From positions 1 to 64,000 of the forward strand of contig NZ_JABWRJ020000002.1 in the NCBI RefSeq assembly GCF_014268935.2: a stretch of DNA of 64,000 nt. The letters are read 5' to 3'. Origin of the DNA: Pseudomonas peradeniyensis. Lineage in GTDB: Bacteria > Pseudomonadota > Gammaproteobacteria > Pseudomonadales > Pseudomonadaceae. Position 1 is the stretch's first letter. Every line of letters begins with the position of its first letter. The translations under genes were made by a program, and so were the position numbers. Below the pieces are notes generated by a model, which worked only from the letters and a program-made list of their open reading frames with translations, was not told the DNA's origin and ran no database searches. Of this stretch, positions 55,062-62,756 are shown piece after piece.

Positions 55062-55077
55062 TAGAGCATATACTCTA
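55062..55077. promoter_or_regulatory. Candidate LaoR operator in the laoC-laoR divergent region
   Basis: TAGAG-CATATA-CTCTA is a 16-base dyad in an AT-richer patch, 26 bases before the laoC start and about 100 before laoR. TATACT within it could be a -10 element, so a bound TetR protein would block the promoter. The assignment is inference. Confidence 0.4.
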
Positions 55078-55180
55078 ATTGGTACGATGGTGCACTCTTT
55101 TTCACCTGGCCGGCGGTGCACCCGACCTGCGGGAAGCCGTAAGATGGCCCGATCAATCAAGCTGGAGACTGGAGCTGAGC

Positions 55181-55846
55181 ATGGCCCCGCGCATGAAGAC
55201 CCGAGAGCGCATCGTGCAGAGCAGCCTGGAGCTGTTCAACCAGCAGGGCGAGCGTTGCGTCAGCACCAACCACATAGCCGCGCACATGGAGATCTCGCCC
55301 GGCAACCTGTACTACCACTTCCCCAACAAGCAGGCGATCATCGCCGTGCTGTTCAACCAGTACGAAGAGCTGGTCGACAGCTTCCTGCGTCCGCCCCAGG
55401 GCCGCATCGCCACCGTCGAGGACAAGCGCTTCTACCTCAAGGCGCTGCTGGCGGCGATGTGGAACTACCGTTTCCTGCACCGCGACCTGGAGCACCTGCT
55501 CGACAGCGACCCGGAGCTGGCCGCCCGTTACCGACGCTTCTCGCGGCGCTGCCTGCTGCAGGGGCAGGCGATCTACCGGGGCTTCGTCGAGGCCGGCATC
55601 CTGAGCATGGACGGCCCGCAGATCGAGTCGCTGACCATCAACGCGTGGATCGTGCTGACCTCCTGGGTGCGTTTTCTCAGCACCACCCGCGAGCATTGCG
55701 CGCACCTGGGTGAAGAAGCGTTCATGCGCGGCGTCTATCAGGTGGTGGTGCTGGAACTGGGGTATGTCACCCCAGGCTCGCGTGCCGCGGTGCAGGCGTT
55801 GTGCGATGAGTTTCACGTTCCGTTCAACCAGGCCCTGGAGCAGTGA
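55181..55846 (+). CDS. laoR: TetR-family regulator LaoR-like
   Basis: A 221-residue TetR regulator. The HTH is at about 8-55 (MKTRERIVQSSLELFNQQGE, then VSTNHIAAHMEISPGNLYYH). The C-terminal ligand domain is rich in aromatic residues (YLKALLAAMWNYRFLHRDLE), consistent with a fatty alcohol, aldehyde or acyl ligand. ATG 55181 follows GGAG. It is divergent from laoC, the classic position of a local repressor. In P. aeruginosa LaoR represses laoABC. The sulfurtransferase gene follows on the same strand after 35 bases. Confidence 0.87.
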   Translation: MAPRMKTRERIVQSSLELFNQQGERCVSTNHIAAHMEISPGNLYYHFPNKQAIIAVLFNQYEELVDSFLRPPQGRIATVEDKRFYLKALLAAMWNYRFLHRDLEHLLDSDPELAARYRRFSRRCLLQGQAIYRGFVEAGILSMDGPQIESLTINAWIVLTSWVRFLSTTREHCAHLGEEAFMRGVYQVVVLELGYVTPGSRAAVQALCDEFHVPFNQALEQ

Positions 55847-55881
55847 TCCGGGGTCTTCGAGCCATTCATCAGGAGATTGTC

Positions 55882-56736
55882 ATGCCCCTTGCGCAACTGA
55901 TCACCCCGCAACAGCTGGCCGAACGCCTGGACGCGCCCGGCCTGGTGATCCTCGACTGCCGCTTTGCCCTGGAGGACGTCGACTACGGCCAACGCAGCTA
56001 TGCCGAGGGGCATATCGCCGGGGCGCATTTCGCCGACCTCGAGCGTGACCTGAGCGGGCCGGTGGTCAAGGGTCGCACGGGGCGTCACCCGCTGCCCGAT
56101 CCGCAGCGGCTGGTGGAGCGCCTGCGCGAGTGGGGCGTGGACAACGACAGCCAGGTGGTGCTCTACGACGATGGCCCCGGTGCCTTTGCCGCGCGCGCCT
56201 GGTGGCTGCTGGCCTGGCTGGGCAAGCGCGAGGCGGTGTTCATCCTCGACGGAGGCCTCAAGGCCTGGCACGCCGCTCATCTGCCCTTGAGCCTGGACTC
56301 GCCCGTGCGTCGCGAGGGGACGTTCAGCGGCGAGCCGGACATGAAGCTGCTGATCGACGCCACGCACCTGGGCAAGCGCCTGGACGATCCGGCGCTGACC
56401 CTGATCGATGCCCGCGGGTTGCCGCGTTTTCGTGGCGAGGTGGAGCCGATCGATCCGGTGGCCGGGCACATTCCGGGCGCCCAGTGCGCGGCATTCACCG
56501 ACAACCTTGGCGCCGACGGGCGTTTCCTGCCGGCCGACACGCTGAAGCAGCGTTTTGCCGAGAAGTTGGCCGGCCGTTCGCCGGAGGACCTGGTGGCCTA
56601 TTGCGGCTCTGGCGTGACCGCCTGCCACAACCTGTTTGCCCTGGCGCTCGCGGGGTATCCGCTGGGGCGGCTGTATGCCGGATCGTGGAGTGAGTGGATC
56701 AACGATCCGCAGCGTGGCGTGGCCACTGGCGAGTAG
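55882..56736 (+). CDS. sseA: Sulfurtransferase, two rhodanese domains (3-mercaptopyruvate/thiosulfate type)
   Basis: A 284-residue protein of two rhodanese modules. The N-terminal one is inactive-like (LVILDCRFALEDVDYGQRSY), and the C-terminal one carries the active loop YCGSGVTACHNLFAL. The CGSGVTA loop is characteristic of 3-mercaptopyruvate sulfurtransferases rather than classical rhodanese (CRKGVT). It transfers sulfane sulfur and probably takes part in cysteine breakdown and cyanide or sulfide handling. Start at ATG 55882 with CAGGAG upstream. Exact donor preference is inferred. Confidence 0.9.
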   Translation: MPLAQLITPQQLAERLDAPGLVILDCRFALEDVDYGQRSYAEGHIAGAHFADLERDLSGPVVKGRTGRHPLPDPQRLVERLREWGVDNDSQVVLYDDGPGAFAARAWWLLAWLGKREAVFILDGGLKAWHAAHLPLSLDSPVRREGTFSGEPDMKLLIDATHLGKRLDDPALTLIDARGLPRFRGEVEPIDPVAGHIPGAQCAAFTDNLGADGRFLPADTLKQRFAEKLAGRSPEDLVAYCGSGVTACHNLFALALAGYPLGRLYAGSWSEWINDPQRGVATGE

Positions 56737-56744
56737 TTCGTGAG

Positions 56745-56787
56745 GTGGGAGTGGGCCCGGTGATGCTATCGCGGGGCCCACTCCCAC
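56745..56787. repeat. REP-like inverted repeat, variant
   Basis: GTGGGAGTGGGCCCGG and its inverted copy CGGGGCCCACTCCCAC around a TGATGCTAT centre. Related to family A but with GGCCCAC in the stem. It lies between convergent sseA and the YheT-type gene. Confidence 0.75.
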
Positions 56788-56821
56788 GAAGCCCTCCCTC
56801 AACCTTGTTCCTGGATGGGGT

Positions 56822-57814
56822 CTAGCGTCCGTCCATCAGCCATTGCGGAATACGCCGCTCCAGGTAATACCCCGGATTGCGCAGGCTGCCCTCGACGAAG
56901 CCGACATGGCCACCGCGATTGTGCAGTTCGAACTGCGTCAGTGGCGCCAGTTCGTCTGCAGCCGGCAAGCTATGACCGAACACGAACGGATCATCGCTGG
57001 CATGGATGATCAGCGTCGGCGTGCGGTTTTTCCCCAGGTAGTAGCGGCTGGACGCCCGGCGGTAGTAGTCATGGGCATCGCTGAAACCATTGAGCGGCGC
57101 GGTTACCTTGCCATCGAAGTCCCAGAAGGTGCGCAGGTTGTTCAAAGGCCCCAGGCGTTCGAGGGTCGCCAGCCCCTCATGGTGCCCCTTGTCCTTGAAG
57201 TGCCGCTGCTTGTCCTGCACGTACGCCAGCATCGCGCGCATGAAATGCGCCTGGTAGATCTTCGAGAATCCCAGGCCGATGCGGTCGGCGCACTGGTCCA
57301 GGCGAAACGGCACCGATACCGCCACCGCTGCCTCCAGCTGGCTGGCCGAGCCGCTTTCCCCCAGGTACTTGAGCAGCACATTGCCGCCCAGCGAATAGCC
57401 CACGGCATACAGCGGCGCCAGGGGCCGCTGTGCCCGCAAGTGGAGGATGATCTCGGCCAGGTCTTCGCTGGCCCCGGAATGGTAGCTGCGCGCCAGCAGG
57501 TTGGGCTCGCCCGAGCAGCCGCGCCAGTTTACCGCGACGCTGGCCCAGCCACGCCCCTGCAAGGCCAGTTGCAGGCCTTTGACGTAGGGCGAATTGGACG
57601 AGCCGGTGAGGCCGTGTAGCACCAGCACCAGCGGCGTGTCGGGCTGGTGTGGCCCGTGCCAGTCGAGGTCGAGGAAGTCGCCGTCGGCCAGCCACAGGCG
57701 CTCGCGGTTGCGCGGCAGGTCCGGGAGCTTGCGCCAGAGGGGCCCCCACAGTGTCTGCAGGTGGGGGTTGGACAGGCCGGTGGCCGGGCGGAAGGTGGCG
57801 GTGAGGCTGGGCAT
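56822..57814 (-). CDS. YheT-family alpha/beta hydrolase
   Basis: A 330-residue hydrolase of the YheT/ABHD1-3 family. It has the HG oxyanion region (LVLHGLTGSSNSPYVKG), NWRGCSGEPN, nucleophile elbow VGYSLGGNVLLKYLGE, and a late histidine in NRGGHVGFVEG. No signal peptide. Members are conserved in gammaproteobacteria and may act on lipids or esters; the natural substrate is unsettled. It is transcribed away from the M16 pair. Confidence 0.87.
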   Translation of the reverse strand: MPSLTATFRPATGLSNPHLQTLWGPLWRKLPDLPRNRERLWLADGDFLDLDWHGPHQPDTPLVLVLHGLTGSSNSPYVKGLQLALQGRGWASVAVNWRGCSGEPNLLARSYHSGASEDLAEIILHLRAQRPLAPLYAVGYSLGGNVLLKYLGESGSASQLEAAVAVSVPFRLDQCADRIGLGFSKIYQAHFMRAMLAYVQDKQRHFKDKGHHEGLATLERLGPLNNLRTFWDFDGKVTAPLNGFSDAHDYYRRASSRYYLGKNRTPTLIIHASDDPFVFGHSLPAADELAPLTQFELHNRGGHVGFVEGSLRNPGYYLERRIPQWLMDGR

Positions 57815-57874
57815 GCTGGGCGACTCGTGATGTGCCTGCCTAGAGTGCCATGAAACACCGCCGCTGTACCTGCG

Positions 57875-59230
57875 CTATTGGTCTGGTGACGGCAGGGGCA
57901 GCTGTTCGACGATCGGTCCCCGTGTGACGAATACCTGTTGCTGTGTGGCGAGCAGGCTCCTGGCGGTCTGTCGGATGTCTTCAGGCGTCAGATTGGCCAG
58001 CGCCGCCAGTAACCTGGGCAGGTAGTCGGCAGGTTGGCCCTGATGGCTGAACTTCGCCAGTGCCTTGGCTAGCTGGGCATTGGCGGCCATGCTGCGCAAG
58101 GTGCTTCCTGTCAGCTGGCTCAAGGCCAGATCGAGCTCGACTTGGCTCGGGCCCTCTTCGCTCAGGCTCTGCAGAATCTGCTCTATGCGGCTGCGCGAGG
58201 CGTCGAGGTGCTCGGGGGCGATGTCCCAGCTGATCTGCAGCAGGCTGGCGGCGTCGAGCGGGAGCAGGTTGGAATGGATGTCGTAGGTCAGCGCCAGGCG
58301 GCCGCGCAGCTCCTGTGTCAGTCGCGACTCGAAACTTGCGCCAAGGATCTGGTCGAGCATCACCAGGGCCGGATAATGCGGGCTCGTGGGAGGCACCTGG
58401 CATGCCATCGTCAGCATCGCCACGGTCGTATTGCCTGCCCGCTCGAGAGACCGGGTCGAGGGCTTGCCCAAGGCAGGGGGAGGGGGAGGCGCGGCTGCCC
58501 AGCCTTGCGGCAACGCCTGGGTGATCGTGTTGACGAGCGCTTCAGCCTGCTCCAGGGACAGGTCGCCGACGATCCCTATATCCAGATTGCTGGCCGAGTA
58601 GGCGCGTCGATGGAAAGCGCGCAGTTGATCAACAGTGAGGTTGGCAAGGCTTTCCAGGGTGCCCGCGGAGGGTGTCGCATACGGGTGGTTGGCGAACAAC
58701 TGGCTCATGGTGGCGTCAGCGAGCACGTACTGGCTGCTTCGGCCGCGACTGAGCAGGTGGCCGCCAATGCGCGACCGGATCTTCTCCAGGTCAGGCTCTC
58801 TGAAGGCAGGGCGCGCCACCATGTCGGCGAGCAGGCCCACGGCACGGTCGCGCAGGCCTGGCACGCTGAGTCCACGCAAGGAGACGAGGGCATGATCCTG
58901 GTGGATTTCCCTGTTCATGATCGCGCCAAGTCCCTCCAGCTGATCCACGAACTGCGCGGCGTCGAATGATTCGGTTCCCTGATCGAGGCAATAAAGCGCG
59001 AGTGCCGCGATGCCGGGTAGCTCGCTGTCCTGGGCGCTGCCTGCGCGAAAACGCAGGACCAGATCGAATACCGGTCGCTTATGGTCCGTGACTAAGCGTA
59101 CTCGTGCCCCCTCAGAGGTTTGCCAGCGGTGTACCTGCTGCTCAATCGACGCGTGGTGCCCGAGGTCGATGGTCTGGGCCGATGTCCGCTCGGCAGGAGA
59201 GGTATTCTCTGATCGAGTGAAGGTATTCAT
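57875..59230 (-). CDS. M16 peptidase-family protein, non-catalytic partner (extra pair)
   Basis: A 451-residue M16-fold protein lacking the zinc motif: the position of HxxEH reads IAALALYCLDQG. The rest fits the family (RFRAGSAQDSELPG, LGGNIGI-like FHRRAYSASNLDIGIVGDLS). No signal peptide or membrane segment at its N-terminus (MNTFTRSENTSPAERTSAQ), in contrast to the other pair at 61263-64000. Its ATG overlaps the stop of the catalytic gene by 4 bases, so the two form a stoichiometric pair, as in heterodimeric M16B/PqqFG-like peptidases. Base composition looks less GC-rich than its neighbours by eye. Confidence 0.85.
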   Translation of the reverse strand: MNTFTRSENTSPAERTSAQTIDLGHHASIEQQVHRWQTSEGARVRLVTDHKRPVFDLVLRFRAGSAQDSELPGIAALALYCLDQGTESFDAAQFVDQLEGLGAIMNREIHQDHALVSLRGLSVPGLRDRAVGLLADMVARPAFREPDLEKIRSRIGGHLLSRGRSSQYVLADATMSQLFANHPYATPSAGTLESLANLTVDQLRAFHRRAYSASNLDIGIVGDLSLEQAEALVNTITQALPQGWAAAPPPPPALGKPSTRSLERAGNTTVAMLTMACQVPPTSPHYPALVMLDQILGASFESRLTQELRGRLALTYDIHSNLLPLDAASLLQISWDIAPEHLDASRSRIEQILQSLSEEGPSQVELDLALSQLTGSTLRSMAANAQLAKALAKFSHQGQPADYLPRLLAALANLTPEDIRQTARSLLATQQQVFVTRGPIVEQLPLPSPDQ

Positions 59231-60567
59231 GCGCCGGCTCCTTGCAACAGGTAGGTAGCGGTCGAGCGTTCGCGTTGCAGATATTGGGAGGCAATCTGTC
59301 GCACCATGGAACTGGTGAGGCTGCGCAGCAGCTCCGGCTCTCGGTCCAATAGGCTTGGATCAAGGCCAATGGCTGCGGCCTGGCCGATCTGTTCTGCCTG
59401 CCACGCGTTGCTGTCGCGGGTATACAGCTGTCTTGCGAGCAGCCGTAGTTTCGCGTGCTCCAGTACTTCGTCCGGCAGGGGCGTGCGGCGCAGATCCTCG
59501 ATGATTTCCCGGATGGCCTGTGCTGCTTCTTGCGGCGTGGCGTTGCCGGTTGTGGCGGACAGGGTCAGCAACGTATCGCCATGGCACAGGTGTTGGTAGT
59601 CGATGACAAGGCCCCTCAGCAACTGCCTGTCGCGTACCAGATTGCCGTAGAGCCTGGAACTGAAGCCTTTGCCGAGCACCTCGCAGAGCAGGCGCAGGGC
59701 GCAACTCACCTGGGGTGATTGAGCCGTAGCCTGGCTCGGCACGTTGAACGAGAGGTGCAGGCCACCTCGAAGGTCAGGTCTGACCAGTGTCTGGCTACGC
59801 TCCCGCCATTCAACGGGTTGCCGCAGGGGCTGCGGTGCGGGGAGTGCAGAACGTGGTATCCCGGCAAAGCAGGCCTTCACCTGCTGGCGCAGGCTTTGCA
59901 GATCGACCGCCCCTACCACCACCAACGTGGCGTTGTTAGGCACGTACCAGGTCCGGTACCAGGTGTGTACCGAGGCCCACTGCATTTCATTGAGGTCGAC
60001 AGGGTGGCCGAATGTCGGCTCGGCGTAGGGGCTGCCCTCGTGGGCAAGCCGATGGTGCTGGTCGAGGCTCTGCAGGTACCACGAGTTGTCGAGCTTGAGC
60101 CTGCGTTCATCCTCGATTGCCTTGATCTCACGCTCGAACGCGTCACGGCCGAGCGTCGCATGGGCCATTGCGTCGGCCATCATCTCCAGCGCAATAGGCA
60201 GCCGGGTGGCTGGCAGCACGATATCGAATGCAGTGGCGTCGTTGCGCGTCGTGGCATTGGCCTTGCCCCCCAGGCGTGCAACTGCCCGTGAGTACTGACC
60301 GGGTGCCAGCTTGCGGCTGCCGCTGAACATCAGATGTTCCAGCAGGTGCGATAGATTGCTGTGGCCTGGCGGCTCGTGGCGGGTGCCGACGTGATACCAC
60401 AGCTGTGCCGCGACCAGCGGCATGCCGTGGTCCTCACGCAGGTAGACCGACAGGCCGTTTTCCAGGGTGAAGTGCTGCAAGGCGGGTGGGCTGGCCGCGG
60501 CGATCGACGCCAGGCCGGCGGCGATCATACCGCTTTCTGAATCGAGCGAAGGGGGTGAGGCTGACAT
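59227..60567 (-). CDS. M16 zinc peptidase, catalytic subunit (extra pair)
   Basis: A 446-residue M16 metallopeptidase. The inverted zinc motif HLLEH is at residues 74-78, and the third ligand lies in the later AFEREIKAIEDERRL. WYVPNNATLVVVGAVDL and SSRLYGNLVRDRQLLRGLV are family blocks. No signal peptide is visible (MSASPPSLDSESGMIAAG), so a cytosolic location is likely. It is translationally coupled to the non-catalytic partner. Paralogous to 62749-64000 but clearly divergent. Substrate peptides are unknown. Confidence 0.87.
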   Translation of the reverse strand: MSASPPSLDSESGMIAAGLASIAAASPPALQHFTLENGLSVYLREDHGMPLVAAQLWYHVGTRHEPPGHSNLSHLLEHLMFSGSRKLAPGQYSRAVARLGGKANATTRNDATAFDIVLPATRLPIALEMMADAMAHATLGRDAFEREIKAIEDERRLKLDNSWYLQSLDQHHRLAHEGSPYAEPTFGHPVDLNEMQWASVHTWYRTWYVPNNATLVVVGAVDLQSLRQQVKACFAGIPRSALPAPQPLRQPVEWRERSQTLVRPDLRGGLHLSFNVPSQATAQSPQVSCALRLLCEVLGKGFSSRLYGNLVRDRQLLRGLVIDYQHLCHGDTLLTLSATTGNATPQEAAQAIREIIEDLRRTPLPDEVLEHAKLRLLARQLYTRDSNAWQAEQIGQAAAIGLDPSLLDREPELLRSLTSSMVRQIASQYLQRERSTATYLLQGAGA

Positions 60568-60660
60568 TGCGCAAGGCTCCTGGTCGATGGACAACAGGAG
60601 CAGTTTCGGCAATCGGGCAAGTCCGCCGGCGCTACATAGTTAGGCCGGCGGACAGTCAGG

Positions 60661-61263
60661 TCAGCCTCGTTGCCACAATGCGTAGTGCACCTGGCCGGTC
60701 TTCTTCTCGCGGTGCAGGCGCCAGTTGCCCGGCATCGGCAGCGAGGAGGGCACGGCTTCGCTTTCGGTGTAGATCCACGCCTGCTCGCGCAGCCACTGGC
60801 CCTGCTCCAGCAGGTTGCAGGTGTTTGCCAGCAGGTCCTGGTGGAACGGCGGGTCGAGGAACACCACGTCGAACTGCTGTTTGGCCGGGCCTTGCAGGTA
60901 GCGCAGAGCGTCGGTCTGCAGGATCTGCCCACGCGGGCAGCGCAGCAGCTCGAGGTTGTTCTTGAGATTGGCGATGGCCGCCGGGTTGCTGTCCAGTGCA
61001 ACCGCGTTCTCGGCGCCGCGGGACAAGGCCTCCAGCACCAGCGCGCCGCTGCCGGTGAAGGCATCGAGCACCAGTGCGCCTTCGATGTGCGGCGCCAGCC
61101 AGTTGAACAGGGTCTCGCGCACACGGTCAGGCGTCGGCCGCAGGCCTTCGCCTTCCGGCACGGCCAGGCGGCGGCTGCGCCACTCGCCGGCGATGATGCG
61201 CAGTTGGCCGGGGCCCTTGCTGGCGCCCGGTGCCGGGCGTGCTGGGGTATTGGGTCTTGCCAT
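60661..61263 (-). CDS. rsmD: 16S rRNA (guanine-966-N2)-methyltransferase RsmD
   Basis: A 200-residue SAM-dependent methyltransferase. It has LRIIAGEWRSRRLAVPEGEG, RPTPDRVRETLFNWL, SAM-binding VLDAFTGSGALVLEALSRG and catalytic VVFLDPPFHQDLL. It methylates G966 of 16S rRNA. Its ATG overlaps by one base the stop of the upstream M16 gene (TAATG on the minus strand), which gives the conserved Pseudomonas unit M16-M16-rsmD. The extra M16 pair lies immediately downstream, 93 bases away. Confidence 0.95.
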   Translation of the reverse strand: MARPNTPARPAPGASKGPGQLRIIAGEWRSRRLAVPEGEGLRPTPDRVRETLFNWLAPHIEGALVLDAFTGSGALVLEALSRGAENAVALDSNPAAIANLKNNLELLRCPRGQILQTDALRYLQGPAKQQFDVVFLDPPFHQDLLANTCNLLEQGQWLREQAWIYTESEAVPSSLPMPGNWRLHREKKTGQVHYALWQRG

Positions 61264-62756
61264 TAGTGCTCCGGTACGCCGAGCGGCTGCTCGGCGGGTT
61301 TGTCAGTGGGGGCCGGCAGGGGCTGCTGGGCCACCTTAGGGCCGACGGTGACGATCACCAGCTTGTCCGCCGCCAGATGCTTGTTCATGGCGGCCTTGAC
61401 CTGCTCGACGGTCAGCGCCTGGGACTGCTGCATGAAGTCTTCCAGCCAGCTCAGTGGCAGGTTGTAGAAGCCGATCGCGCCCAGCTGGCCGACGATGCTG
61501 GCATTGCTGGCGTTGGACAGCGGGAAGCTGCCGGCCAGTTCGCGCTTGGCATCGTCCAGCTCCTGCTGGGTCGGGCCGCTCTTGAGGTAGTCGGCAAGGA
61601 TATCCCGGACCAGCTTGAGCGTGCCCTCGCTGAGTTCGGCGCGGGTCTGCAGGTTGATCATGAACGGGCCGCGTACCTGCATCGGGCTGAACACCGAGTA
61701 CACGCCGTAGGTCAGGCCGCGTTTTTCGCGCACTTCGCTCATAAGGCGGGTACCGAAGGCGCCGCCACCGAGGATCTGGTTGCCCAGCGACAGGGCCGGC
61801 CAGTCCGGATCGTTACGGTCGATGCCCAGCTCGGCCAGCATCAGGTGGGTCTGCTTGGACGGGAAGTCGATATGGGTCGCGCCCGTCTTGGGTTCGACCG
61901 GTTGCTCGGGCTTGGCCAGGGCCGGGCCCTTGGGCAGGCCGGCGGAGACCTGGGCGGCAATGGCTTCGGCTTCGCTGCGGCTGAGGTCGCCGACCAGGGC
62001 GATCACCGCGTTGCCGGCCGAGTAGGCCTTGGCGTGGAAGCCGCGCAGCTGTTCCAGGGTAATGCCCGGGATGGTTTCGGCGTTGCCGTCGCTGGGGCTG
62101 GCGTAAGGGTGTTTGCCGTAGAGGTTGGCGAACAGGGTCTTGCCGGCGATCTTGCCCGGGTTCTGCTTCTCGTACTCGAAACCGGCCAGCAGCTGGTTCT
62201 TGATGCGCTTGAGGGCATCCTCGGGGAAGGTCGGCTGGCCCACCACCTCGGTGAACAGCTTCAGCGCCGGTTCGCGCTTGTCGCTGGCGCTGAGGCTACG
62301 CAGCGACGCCACGGCCATGTCTCGGTACGAACCGTTGCCGAAGTCGGCGCCCAGGCCTTCGAAGCCCTCGGCGATGGCGGTGACGTCCTTGCCGGCCACG
62401 CCCTCGTTGAGCATGGCGTTGGTCAGGGTGGCCAGGCCCGGGGTGCCGCCGTCCTGGCTGCTGCCGGCGGCGAAGGTCACGCGCAGGTCGAACATCGGCA
62501 GCTCGCGGGCCTCGACGAACAGCACGCGGGCGCCTTCGGCGGTGGACCAGTGCTGGATGTTCAGCTGGCGCCGGCTGGGGGCCTTGCCGTCCAGTTCGGC
62601 CAGCGATTGCAGGGTGTTGGCCGGGCGAGCCGCGGTGTCTGCCTTGCCTTGGCTGTCGGACTGGGCCGGGCGCGCCAGCAGCGCGGCGACGGCCACCACC
62701 AGCACGATGATCGCCAGGCCGAACAGGGTGTAGCGCGGTGCGCTGCGATCACTCAT
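61263..62756 (-). CDS. M16 peptidase-family protein, membrane-anchored non-catalytic partner
   Basis: A 497-residue M16-fold protein with an N-terminal membrane anchor (about 9-27: TLFGLAIIVLVVAVAALLA), so it is periplasmic. The zinc motif is replaced (LATLTNAMLNEG). RLMSEVREKRGLTYGVYSVF and FHAKAYSAGNAVIALVGDLS are retained. It overlaps the catalytic gene upstream by 8 bases. The start at ATG 62756 gives the anchor directly after a short tail. This pair, with rsmD, is the conserved arrangement in Pseudomonas. Confidence 0.9.
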   Translation of the reverse strand: MSDRSAPRYTLFGLAIIVLVVAVAALLARPAQSDSQGKADTAARPANTLQSLAELDGKAPSRRQLNIQHWSTAEGARVLFVEARELPMFDLRVTFAAGSSQDGGTPGLATLTNAMLNEGVAGKDVTAIAEGFEGLGADFGNGSYRDMAVASLRSLSASDKREPALKLFTEVVGQPTFPEDALKRIKNQLLAGFEYEKQNPGKIAGKTLFANLYGKHPYASPSDGNAETIPGITLEQLRGFHAKAYSAGNAVIALVGDLSRSEAEAIAAQVSAGLPKGPALAKPEQPVEPKTGATHIDFPSKQTHLMLAELGIDRNDPDWPALSLGNQILGGGAFGTRLMSEVREKRGLTYGVYSVFSPMQVRGPFMINLQTRAELSEGTLKLVRDILADYLKSGPTQQELDDAKRELAGSFPLSNASNASIVGQLGAIGFYNLPLSWLEDFMQQSQALTVEQVKAAMNKHLAADKLVIVTVGPKVAQQPLPAPTDKPAEQPLGVPEH

